In this document: in pieces, positions 1-6,225 of the stretch
How positions within the stretch are numbered: position 1 is the first letter of the stretch
How the letters are laid out: each line of letters opens with the position of its first letter
Source of the DNA: JARRJY01 sp050116415
GTDB lineage: Bacteria > Pseudomonadota > Gammaproteobacteria > UBA6429 > Thiohalophilaceae
Assembly (NCBI GenBank): GCA_050116415.1
Contig: JASFOS010000077.1
Location: 1-10,382, forward strand
Reading direction: 5' to 3'
DNA: 10,382 nt
Position numbers and translations under genes: made by a program
The notes under the pieces: generated by a model
The model's database searches: none
The model's input: only the letters and a program-made list of their open reading frames with translations
Told to the model about the DNA's origin: nothing

Positions 1-205
1 CACCGGCAGCAGCCTGTAACTGCTGCCAATCAAAACTTTTGTCAACGTGAAACAGCTCACGTTCATTATAACCCTGTTGTTCACAGCGTTGACGCACCAG
101 GCGGCAGGCTTCGTCCAGCTGGAAAGGTTCATCACCACTGATGAGATACAGGGGGGCAATGTCGCTCTCCAGATGGTTGGCCAGTTGCTCAATGCGTAAT
201 TTCAT
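1..205 (-). CDS. holA: DNA polymerase III delta subunit, N-terminal part (truncated by window edge)
   Basis: Only the first 68 codons are present; the gene continues beyond position 1. The translation begins MKLRIEQLANHLESD and continues through APLYLISGDEPFQLDEA, which matches the start of HolA: the N-terminal helix is followed by the 'YLLxGxDP' strand of the clamp-loader AAA+ fold. HolA is the delta subunit that opens the beta sliding clamp within the DNA polymerase III clamp loader. The ATG (205-203) overlaps the lptE stop codon as ATGA, so it is probably translated by coupling to lptE. It is the third gene of the leuS-lptE-holA operon, the order I recall from E. coli. This stretch does not reach the later domains, so their integrity cannot be judged. 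Confidence 0.9.
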   Translation of the reverse strand, partial: MKLRIEQLANHLESDIAPLYLISGDEPFQLDEACRLVRQRCEQQGYNERELFHVDKSFDWQQLQAAAG

Positions 206-750
206 GGCGATGGTTTTTCTGTCGATGGCGTTGTCGCGGGTGAAACTGGCAGGCTGTGCTTGGCACGAATACGACGGATTAACTGGTCGACCGCCATTTC
301 AGTCATGGTCTGTTTTAAACGTTCTTCTTCCGCCACCTTGGCCAGGACATTATCCGGATCGTAGCGATAACTGCGATACAGGGTAACCGTTTGTTCTGGC
401 ATGCGCACCTGTTTTTCATTATCCAGTAACTTGAAGCGCAGCATGTATTTCAGCTCATACTCGTTGGCCACACCCTCGCTGTTTATCGATAATACCCGGC
501 GGGATATCCTGTTGCGGGTAATCACCAGGATCGATGAGGCTTGTTCGGCTGTTGTTAACGGATAACCCGCCTGGCGAAAGGCACGCTTTAACGACAGGTC
601 CAGGTCACTGTACTCGGTAACCCCCTGGACGGCCGTTGCCTGCAGGAACCCGGGTAAAGTGACGCTCTCACGCAGGTGAAACCCGCAACCGCTTAGCGCG
701 AGTAGCAAACAGCTAACTATCAGGTGATGAGTGAATCGCTGCGCCATCAT
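202..750 (-). CDS. lptE: LPS-assembly outer membrane lipoprotein LptE
   Basis: The 182-residue protein has a lipoprotein signal peptide: a short basic N-terminus, a hydrophobic stretch (residues 10-19) and a lipobox LSGC with the lipidated cysteine at C22. It is followed by GFHLRESVTLP, a close match to the 'GFHLRG...P' opening of mature LptE (formerly RlpB). LptE plugs the LptD beta-barrel and helps deliver lipopolysaccharide to the outer leaflet of the outer membrane. The length is normal for the family. Two adjacent ATG codons (750 and 747) are possible starts; the first lies 1 nt after the leuS stop. I see no good ribosome binding site, so translation is probably coupled to leuS. The C-terminal tail (about residues 165-182) is Pro/Ser/Thr-rich and probably disordered. 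Confidence 0.93.
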   Translation of the reverse strand: MMAQRFTHHLIVSCLLLALSGCGFHLRESVTLPGFLQATAVQGVTEYSDLDLSLKRAFRQAGYPLTTAEQASSILVITRNRISRRVLSINSEGVANEYELKYMLRFKLLDNEKQVRMPEQTVTLYRSYRYDPDNVLAKVAEEERLKQTMTEMAVDQLIRRIRAKHSLPVSPATTPSTEKPSP

Positions 751-751
751 G

Positions 752-3208
752 TTATTTCACAACGATGTTCACCAGTTTACCGGGTACCACGATGACCTTG
801 AGCACCTGCTTGCCTTCCGTGAAACGCTGCACATTGTCATCAGCCATCGCTGCCTGCTCGATGCTCGCTTTATCCGCATCGGCGGCCACGCTGATACGAC
901 CGCGCAACTTGCCGTTGACCTGCACCACGATTTCAATAGCCTCGCGTTTCAGGGCCGACTCGTCCACTCGTGGCCAGGCTTCGTCAATTACCGCGCTTTG
1001 TTTGCCCAGTGCCTGCCACAGGCTATGCGAGATGTGGGGCACCATCGGAGAGAGCATCAAGGTGATCGCCTCCAGGGCTTCCTGCATTACCGCACGGCCC
1101 TGTTCACTGCTGTCATTGAACCGGGCTAACGCGTTCATCAACTCCATCACCGCCGCAATCGCGGTGTTGAAGGTAAAACGGCGGCCGATATCATCGCTGC
1201 ACTTGGCGATGGTTTCATGTAACTGGCGACGTAAATCTTTTTGTTGATCGGACAGGGCGTTGCTATCCAGTGCCACTACCTCGCCAGCCGAGAGGTGCTC
1301 ATGCACCTGTTTCCAGACCCTGCGCAGGAAACGGTGTGAACCCTGCACGCCTTCGTCGGACCATTCCAGGCTCTGTTCCGGTGGCGCGGCAAACATCATG
1401 AACAGGCGCGCGGTATCCGCACCGTACTCGTCGATCAAGGCCTGCGGATCCACGGTATTGCCCTTGGACTTGGACATCTTGGCGCCGTCTTTTAAGACCA
1501 TGCCCTGGGTTAACAGGTTGGTAAACGGCTCATCATTGCTGATCAAACCTGCGTCGCGCATCAGCTTGTTGTAGAAACGCGCATATAACAGGTGCAGGAT
1601 GGCGTGCTCGATGCCGCCGACATACTGATCGACCGGTAACCAGTACTTGGCGCGCTCATCCAGCATTGCCGCGTCGTTGTTGGCCGAAGCATAACGCGCG
1701 TAGTACCAGCTGGATTCCATGAAGGTATCGAAGGTATCGGTTTCACGCTCGGCCTTGCCACCACATTTCGGGCAGGTGGTGTTATAAAACTCGGGCATTT
1801 TCTTGATCGGTGAGCCTACTCCCTCAAACTTCACATCCTCGGGCAAGGCCACCGGTAAATCTTTTTCCGGTACCGGCACTTCACCACACTTGCTGCAGTT
1901 AATGATGGGAATCGGCGCACCCCAGTAACGCTGGCGGGACACGCCCCAGTCGCGTAACCGGTAAGTGGTACGTTTGCTGCCACGGCCTTGCTTTTCAAGC
2001 TGGTCGGCAATCTTGTCAAAGGCCTGTTCAGAGGTGAGCCCATCAAACTCACCCGAGTTGACCAGCTTGCCTTTTACCGTGAATGCTTCCCTGTTCAGGT
2101 CAATGTCTTCATTGTTGGCAGGTTCAATCACCTGCATGATGGGTAAACCGTACTTGCCGGCAAACTCCCAGTCACGCTGATCATGGGCCGGTACCGCCAT
2201 CACCGCACCTTCACCGTAGCCCATCAACACAAAGTTGGCGATGTATACCGGTACCCTGTCCCCCGTGATCGGGTGAATGGCTTTCAGGCCGGTATCGATA
2301 CCTTTCTTATCCAGGGTTTCAATCGTCGCCTCGGCGGTACCCGTTTGCATACATTCCTTTATAAAGGTTTTGACATTCGGGTACTTCTCTCCGGCTTCGG
2401 TTGCCAGGGGATGTAATGCCGCTACCGCGACATAGGTCACGCCCATCAGGGTGTCCGGACGGGTAGTAAACACTTTTAATTTCTCTTCACGCCCTTCAAG
2501 GCCAAACTCGATGTCCACGCCCTGTGATTTGCCAATCCAGTTGCGCTGCATGGTGCGCACCTGTTCTGGCCAGCCTTCCATGCTATCCAGTTCTTCCAGC
2601 AGTTCATCGGCGTAATCAGTGATCTTCATGAACCACTGCGGGATATCCTTGCGCTCGACATCAGTATCACAGCGCCAGCACTTACCCTCGATGACCTGCT
2701 CGTTGGCCAGCACGGTTAAATCGTTGGGGCACCAGTTCACCGGTGACGTCTTTTTATACACCAGCCCTTTTTCATACAGGCGCGTAAACAGCCACTGCTC
2801 CCAGCGGTAATAATCCTTGTCACAGGTGGCCAGTTCCCGCTCCCAGTCATACCCCAGGCCCAGGCGTTTTAACTGCTCCCGCATGTAGTCAATGTTTTCC
2901 CGCGTCCACTTGGCAGGGGGGACGTTGTTCTTGATCGCCGCGTTTTCGGCAGGCAGGCCGAAGGCATCCCAGCCCATGGGTTGCAGCACGTTCTTGCCCT
3001 GCATGCGTTGGAAACGGGAAATTACATCACCAATGGTGTAATTGCGCACATGCCCCATGTGCAGTCGGCCACTGGGATAAGGAAACATGGACAGGCAATA
3101 GAATTTTTCCTTGTCGGGATCCTCTGTTACCTGGAAAGATTTATTTTCCTCCCAGTAGTCCTGGGCACTTTTTTCTACCTGTTCGGGGTTATAGTGTTCG
3201 TCGATCAC
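752..3208 (-). CDS. leuS: Leucyl-tRNA synthetase
   Basis: Class I aminoacyl-tRNA synthetase that charges tRNA-Leu in the cytoplasm. I place the start at GTG 3208 because the protein then begins VIDEHYNPEQVE, the usual bacterial LeuS opening ('M-x-E-x-Y-x-P'); this gives 818 residues. An in-frame TTG at 3271 would add 21 residues unlike the family. Numbering from the GTG: the HIGH-type ATP motif is HMGH at 50-53. The CP1 editing domain carries TTRPDT (248-253) and AHDQRD ending in the key aspartate D346. A four-cysteine zinc site is formed by C438/C441 and C479/C482. The KMSKS loop is at 577-581. The C-terminal part has the anticodon-binding region, and the last ~60 residues form the usual LeuS C-terminal domain ('VQVNGKLRGR'). 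It is the first gene of an operon with lptE and holA. All signature residues are present, so it should be active in both charging and editing. Confidence 0.96.
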   Translation of the reverse strand: MIDEHYNPEQVEKSAQDYWEENKSFQVTEDPDKEKFYCLSMFPYPSGRLHMGHVRNYTIGDVISRFQRMQGKNVLQPMGWDAFGLPAENAAIKNNVPPAKWTRENIDYMREQLKRLGLGYDWERELATCDKDYYRWEQWLFTRLYEKGLVYKKTSPVNWCPNDLTVLANEQVIEGKCWRCDTDVERKDIPQWFMKITDYADELLEELDSMEGWPEQVRTMQRNWIGKSQGVDIEFGLEGREEKLKVFTTRPDTLMGVTYVAVAALHPLATEAGEKYPNVKTFIKECMQTGTAEATIETLDKKGIDTGLKAIHPITGDRVPVYIANFVLMGYGEGAVMAVPAHDQRDWEFAGKYGLPIMQVIEPANNEDIDLNREAFTVKGKLVNSGEFDGLTSEQAFDKIADQLEKQGRGSKRTTYRLRDWGVSRQRYWGAPIPIINCSKCGEVPVPEKDLPVALPEDVKFEGVGSPIKKMPEFYNTTCPKCGGKAERETDTFDTFMESSWYYARYASANNDAAMLDERAKYWLPVDQYVGGIEHAILHLLYARFYNKLMRDAGLISNDEPFTNLLTQGMVLKDGAKMSKSKGNTVDPQALIDEYGADTARLFMMFAAPPEQSLEWSDEGVQGSHRFLRRVWKQVHEHLSAGEVVALDSNALSDQQKDLRRQLHETIAKCSDDIGRRFTFNTAIAAVMELMNALARFNDSSEQGRAVMQEALEAITLMLSPMVPHISHSLWQALGKQSAVIDEAWPRVDESALKREAIEIVVQVNGKLRGRISVAADADKASIEQAAMADDNVQRFTEGKQVLKVIVVPGKLVNIVVK

Positions 3209-3408
3209 GGTTTTTAACTCATTGATTCCAAAGTAATTACGGTATTTGCCATTGGCGCGCTGCCAAACCAATAGGATACCGCACCCGCTGCCTGCATACC
3301 AATAAACCTCTGATCAGGATCAAGGTGAATCAATATGATTTGTAGCAAAATTATTCTATCGTTAGACTTAAAAGATGGGCGAATACCAGATAACAAAGGA
3401 TAACCACC
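3209..3408. promoter_or_regulatory. Divergent intergenic region between leuS and ybeL
   Basis: This 200-bp spacer must contain the outward promoters for the leuS operon (minus) and for ybeL (plus). On the plus strand a weak sigma70-like pair is possible: TTGTAG (3340-3345), 17 nt, then TAGACT (3363-3368). On the minus strand I see no convincing -35/-10 pair. An 8-bp palindrome CTGATCAG lies at 3310-3317. I see no attenuator, T-box or leader peptide for leuS. Promoter positions are guesses from motif matching. Confidence 0.35.
3396..3400 (+). promoter_or_regulatory. Ribosome binding site of ybeL
   Basis: AAGGA lies 8 nt before the ATG at 3409, a good Shine-Dalgarno match and spacing that fixes the start of the zinc-ribbon gene. 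Confidence 0.75.
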
Positions 3409-3930
3409 ATGAGCGAGCACCCAACCCGTGACAAGATGATCGAGGCCTATGAGGCCACGCTGGAAGAAGTCAAACACCTGTGGCATGAAGCCGAGGAACA
3501 TACCTTGCCAACGCTTAAGGAAAACATGGACAAGGCAATGGAAAAGGTCAGCGAGCTGGGTGAGCTTAGCCGGGAAGAGGTGGAAACCATTGGCGGTTAC
3601 CTGAAAAAGGACCTGGAACAAGCCGCCGACTTCCTGGAAAAAAGCGGTACCCAGGTGGGTGACTGGTTAAAATTCGACCTGCAGTTTGCCGAGAAGAAGT
3701 TTGCCGACATGTTCGCCGAGGCCGTCGATAAAACCCGCATCGAGTTGGGCACCTTGCAGGAATCGATCAAGGAAAACGCGGAATGGCATACCGGGGAAAT
3801 TACCGGTATCGGTATCCTGTATTGCCAGAACTGTGGCGAAGCACTGCACTTTGAAAAGCCTGGGCATATCCCCCCCTGTCCCAAGTGCGCCAAGACCGTT
3901 TTCAAGAAACAGTACCGGGAAACTGCCTGA
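3409..3930 (+). CDS. ybeL: Zinc-ribbon-containing protein, YbeL / DUF1451 family
   Basis: The 173-residue protein has a long, charged, mostly helical N-terminal part (residues 1-125, many Glu/Lys, likely coiled coil) and a C-terminal zinc ribbon with two CxxC pairs: C139-x2-C142 (CQNCGEAL) and C157-x2-C160 (CPKC). This architecture and the location divergent from leuS match YbeL of E. coli, a zinc-ribbon family with no established function. A clear ribosome binding site precedes the ATG. There is no signal peptide or membrane segment, so it is cytoplasmic. Family assignment is confident; any functional role would be a guess. It is transcribed toward the partner-switching genes but separated from them by 202 bp with inverted repeats, so I treat it as a separate transcription unit. 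Confidence 0.9.
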   Translation: MSEHPTRDKMIEAYEATLEEVKHLWHEAEEHTLPTLKENMDKAMEKVSELGELSREEVETIGGYLKKDLEQAADFLEKSGTQVGDWLKFDLQFAEKKFADMFAEAVDKTRIELGTLQESIKENAEWHTGEITGIGILYCQNCGEALHFEKPGHIPPCPKCAKTVFKKQYRETA

Positions 3931-3954
3931 GCAGCCGTTTTATAGAATATAAAA

Positions 3955-4020
3955 AGACCGCTAGAACCGACCGGTCTATGACGCAATATAACGGTCGCTA
4001 GCGTTCAAAACCTCGCCGTT
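3955..4020 (+). terminator. Possible weak terminator hairpins downstream of ybeL
   Basis: Two inverted repeats follow the ybeL stop. AGACCG (3955-3960) pairs with CGGTCT (3972-3977) over an 11-nt loop but has no T-run after it. AACGG (3990-3994) can pair with CCGTT (4016-4020), extended by CG/CG across a bulged T, and is followed by TTTTA-like sequence. An 8-bp palindrome CGCTAGCG (3996-4003) sits in its loop. Either may end ybeL transcription, but neither is a strong intrinsic terminator. Confidence 0.3.
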
Positions 4021-4060
4021 TTACTTAAGCCTGTGTTTTATCAGTGCTTATTCGTAATGG

Positions 4061-4070
4061 GGGGAACCCC
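4061..4070. repeat. Perfect 10-bp palindrome GGGGAACCCC
   Basis: A GC-only 4-bp stem around AA lies 63 bp before the phosphatase start codon, in an otherwise AT-rich spacer. It could be part of a regulator binding site; the loop is too short for a stable RNA hairpin. Its function is unknown. Confidence 0.35.
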
Positions 4071-4073
4071 GTA

Positions 4074-4102
4074 TTTTAGGCCCACGGGAATAGGCCTAGA
4101 AT
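4074..4102 (+). promoter_or_regulatory. Candidate promoter of the partner-switching operon
   Basis: TAGAAT (4097-4102) matches the -10 consensus in five of six positions and is preceded by C, a feature of sigmaS-favoured -10 elements. The -35 position 17 nt upstream (TTTTAG, 4074-4079) is poor. The predicted transcript start would lie about 20-25 nt before the ATG at 4133. This is motif matching only. Confidence 0.3.
4077..4098. promoter_or_regulatory. 22-bp dyad TAGGCC-N10-GGCCTA, candidate operator
   Basis: TAGGCC (4077-4082) and GGCCTA (4093-4098) form a perfect 6-bp inverted repeat with a 10-bp spacer. The right half is itself the 8-bp palindrome TAGGCCTA (4091-4098). Size and symmetry fit a site for a dimeric transcription factor. 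It overlaps the -10 candidate TAGAAT (4097-4102), so a bound protein could block RNA polymerase. No known operator is recognised. Confidence 0.35.
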
Positions 4103-4132
4103 AATTAGTAGTTACTCACTATGGAATAAAAA

Positions 4133-5341
4133 ATGAAAGGATGCAATGAAACGGTTGAACACCTTAAAAATAGTGGGTTCCTGCATTCAGCCTCTGACGG
4201 CATGGTTTCACACCTTGCGAAACAAGTGCAACGAATGGAACTTAAAGCGGGTGAAACCGTTTTCAATCGCGGCGACCTCGGAAACTCCATGTATATCGTT
4301 GCCGAAGGCAGTGTCCGGGTCCACGAAAACAACCTCGTTCTTAAGCGACTTTCCCGTGGAGAAATCTTTGGTGAAATCGGTGCACTTGCTTCCGAATCCA
4401 GAACTGCATCCGTTACCGCAGACAGCGACAGTATTTTATTGAAAATTGAACAGGATGATTTGTATGAAGGGCTTGTCAATCATCCGGAAGCTGCCAGAAG
4501 TGTCATCCAGGCGCTTTGTGAAAAAGAACGCCAGATAATTCATGACGAAACAGAATACGCGGTCAAGGCAAGCCAGCTAGAAAAAGAACTCGAAATTGCA
4601 CATAACATCCAGCGCAGTTTTTTGCCTTCTGATGTCCCGTCCATTAATGGCTTTGAGTTTTATCCTTATCTAAAACCAGCCAGGGAAGTTGCCGGTGACT
4701 TTTATGATTTTTTTGATATCCCCTGCAAAGGAAGTGTTGGTTTTGTTGTAGGTGATGTTTGTGACAAAGGTATTGGTGCCGCCCTGTTCATGACATTGTT
4801 TCGCACCTTGCTTCACTCAACTGCCCAGTTCCAGGACTGTAACGGCCTGGTGAACTCTGATGATGGCATAGAAAACCTGCTCAAAAATAGCGTTAGTTTT
4901 ACCAACCGCTATGTTTCCCTAACCCATGGCCATAGCAACATGTTTTCTACCGTGTTCATCGGCTTGCTTGATCCCGTCGACGGCACGTTAATCTATATTA
5001 ACGCCGGGCATGAACCAGCCTGCATTGTTAACCAAAACGGGATAAGACAACAACTTGAACCCACCGGGCCGGTCGTTGGCATGTTTATGGAAGCAGACTA
5101 CCAGGTCAACAAAACCACCCTCAACCATGACGAATTATTCATTGCATACACAGACGGTGTCACAGAGGCAAAGAACATTGAAAACCAGATGTACTCTGAT
5201 GACAGGTTAACAAACATAATGCAGCGTTCCCCGAAAACAGGTGCGGAAATGCTGTCGTCGATACTCAAGGATATCGACAAGTTTGTAGGTAACAGGGAAC
5301 AGTATGACGACACAACGATACTCGTAATAGAAAGGAAGTAA
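4133..5341 (+). CDS. Cyclic-nucleotide-binding PP2C-type (RsbU/SpoIIE-like) protein phosphatase
   Basis: The 402-residue protein has two domains. Residues ~15-120 form a cNMP-binding (CAP_ED) domain with an intact phosphate-binding cassette: FGEIGAL with G80 and E81 (ribose contact), then R90-T91-A92-S93-V94, where the arginine binds the cyclic phosphate. Residues ~125-165 look like a helical coiled-coil linker ending in IAHNIQRSFLP, the usual lead-in of RsbU-type phosphatases. Residues ~170-401 are a SpoIIE-type PP2C domain with GDFYD (D189), GDVCDKG (D208), NAGHEP (290-295), YTDGVTEA (D341) and YDDTT (D392/D393), so all metal-binding acidic positions are kept and it should be active. No DNA-binding domain or membrane segment is present. 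The expected substrate is the phosphorylated STAS protein encoded 50 bp downstream. The start ATG has GGAA (4123-4126) 6 nt upstream. The role as a cAMP- or cGMP-responsive input is inferred. Confidence 0.9.
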   Translation: MKGCNETVEHLKNSGFLHSASDGMVSHLAKQVQRMELKAGETVFNRGDLGNSMYIVAEGSVRVHENNLVLKRLSRGEIFGEIGALASESRTASVTADSDSILLKIEQDDLYEGLVNHPEAARSVIQALCEKERQIIHDETEYAVKASQLEKELEIAHNIQRSFLPSDVPSINGFEFYPYLKPAREVAGDFYDFFDIPCKGSVGFVVGDVCDKGIGAALFMTLFRTLLHSTAQFQDCNGLVNSDDGIENLLKNSVSFTNRYVSLTHGHSNMFSTVFIGLLDPVDGTLIYINAGHEPACIVNQNGIRQQLEPTGPVVGMFMEADYQVNKTTLNHDELFIAYTDGVTEAKNIENQMYSDDRLTNIMQRSPKTGAEMLSSILKDIDKFVGNREQYDDTTILVIERK

Positions 5342-5377
5342 CTTGCCTTTGGTAAATAAACATTCTAATCAAAACAC

Positions 5378-5384
5378 AAGGAGG
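5378..5384 (+). promoter_or_regulatory. Strong Shine-Dalgarno for the STAS gene
   Basis: AAGGAGG is a full anti-16S match placed 7 nt before the ATG at 5392. It is much stronger than the sites before the phosphatase and kinase genes, suggesting the STAS protein is made in excess over its partners. Confidence 0.85.
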
Positions 5385-5391
5385 ATATACA

Positions 5392-5748
5392 ATGAGTTCA
5401 CAACTACACATTGCAGTTGGTGATGAGGGTAGCAGCACCCCGATCAAGGTTCTTTACCTGAAGGGCGACCTCGATGCCAGTACCCATAAAGACGTGGAAA
5501 CAAAAGCAAACGAACTAATAGGTGAGGGTTCGACCAACATCCTCATTGATCTGGGTGACGTGAGTTACATGGGAAGTGCTGGCTTACGCGCCCTGAACAG
5601 TATCTCTAAATCTGTCGCCGAGTCCAGCGGCCAATTTAAACTGGCAAACCCGTCCGAATCTGTCAGCAAGGTCATGAAAACTCTTGGTTTTGAACAGTTT
5701 TTTGACATCCATGATTCGGTTGATACTGCCATCGGCAACTTCAGGTAA
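5392..5748 (+). CDS. STAS-domain anti-sigma-factor antagonist (SpoIIAA/RsbV-like)
   Basis: The 118-residue protein is a single STAS domain. It has the strand KVLYLKGDLDAST (residues 19-31), then ILIDLGDVSYMGSAGLRAL, where S62 aligns with the serine phosphorylated in SpoIIAA/RsbV (canonical 'DSSGL'; here MGSAGL, with Gly at 61 in place of Asp). The C-terminal strand-helix is KLANPSESVSKVMKTLGFEQFF, typical of the family. Length is normal. In known systems the unphosphorylated form binds the HATPase kinase and frees its other client, the kinase phosphorylates the serine, and the PP2C partner reverses this. Here the phosphatase gene lies 50 bp upstream and the kinase gene 18 bp downstream, on the same strand, so an operon is likely. 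Its final target is not visible in the window. Confidence 0.93.
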   Translation: MSSQLHIAVGDEGSSTPIKVLYLKGDLDASTHKDVETKANELIGEGSTNILIDLGDVSYMGSAGLRALNSISKSVAESSGQFKLANPSESVSKVMKTLGFEQFFDIHDSVDTAIGNFR

Positions 5749-5766
5749 TCATCACCCATCAGAAGC

Positions 5767-6204
5767 GTGGCGCAATTAACTGTCAATGCCGACCTTGACA
5801 ACCTTCATCAAGCCAGGGATTTTGTTGACAAATCCCTGCGTGATGAAGGTGCAAGCAAGTCTGAAATTTCAGATTTTGTACTTGCGGTCGATGAAGCGCT
5901 AACCAATATCATACAGCATGGTTATCGTAATCAGGCAGGCAATATTGTGCTCGATATAACCTCCACGCCTGGTGAATACATCATCACTATTACGGATAGT
6001 GCCCCAACCTTTCATAGAACTTCAATCACAGACCCTGATTTACAAACATCACCAGATGAGCGAAACAACCCGGGTGGCTTTGGTTTATACCTGATTGAAA
6101 AAATGGTGGATAAAGCCACCTATAGCACCCTGCAGGATGGTCACAACCAGCTCCAGTTAATCAAGCACAGGACAGCCTCTCAAACAACGCGATTATCTAA
6201 TTAA
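5767..6204 (+). CDS. RsbW/SpoIIAB-like anti-sigma factor serine kinase (HATPase_c_2)
   Basis: The 145-residue protein is a single GHKL ATPase domain. The N-box is FVLAVDEALTNIIQHGY with E43 (general base) and N47 (Mg binding). The G1 box is ITDSAPTF (D77), where the usual Gly of 'DxGxxF' is Ala79. The G2 box is GGFGLYLIEKMVD (G103, G104, G106). Length is normal for RsbW-type kinases. The start is GTG at 5767, 18 nt after the STAS stop, with only a poor ribosome binding site (AGAAG very close to the GTG), so expression probably depends on coupling and is low. It should phosphorylate S62 of the STAS protein and may bind a sigma factor or another effector not encoded here. The C-terminal ~12 residues (Thr/Ser/Arg-rich) are not conserved in the family. 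It converges with lnt, 21 bp apart. Confidence 0.9.
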   Translation: MAQLTVNADLDNLHQARDFVDKSLRDEGASKSEISDFVLAVDEALTNIIQHGYRNQAGNIVLDITSTPGEYIITITDSAPTFHRTSITDPDLQTSPDERNNPGGFGLYLIEKMVDKATYSTLQDGHNQLQLIKHRTASQTTRLSN

Positions 6205-6225
6205 CCTGCCTGACCATTTTTTATA

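Noticed and set aside
731..1247. Plus-strand open frames opposite the leuS 3' part
   Set aside because: Antisense frames of a well-supported gene, with no recognisable domain or ribosome binding site.
3310..3317. CTGATCAG palindrome in the leuS-ybeL spacer as an operator
   Set aside because: An 8-bp palindrome is expected by chance in this length and it does not align with a convincing promoter.
4133..4495. The first gene as a CRP/FNR transcription factor
   Set aside because: The cNMP domain is followed by a coiled coil and PP2C domain, with no helix-turn-helix.
6205..6225. T-run (6217-6222) between the convergent kinase and lnt genes as an intrinsic terminator
   Set aside because: No stable stem precedes the T-run on either strand; the spacer is only 21 bp, so termination here is not supported.
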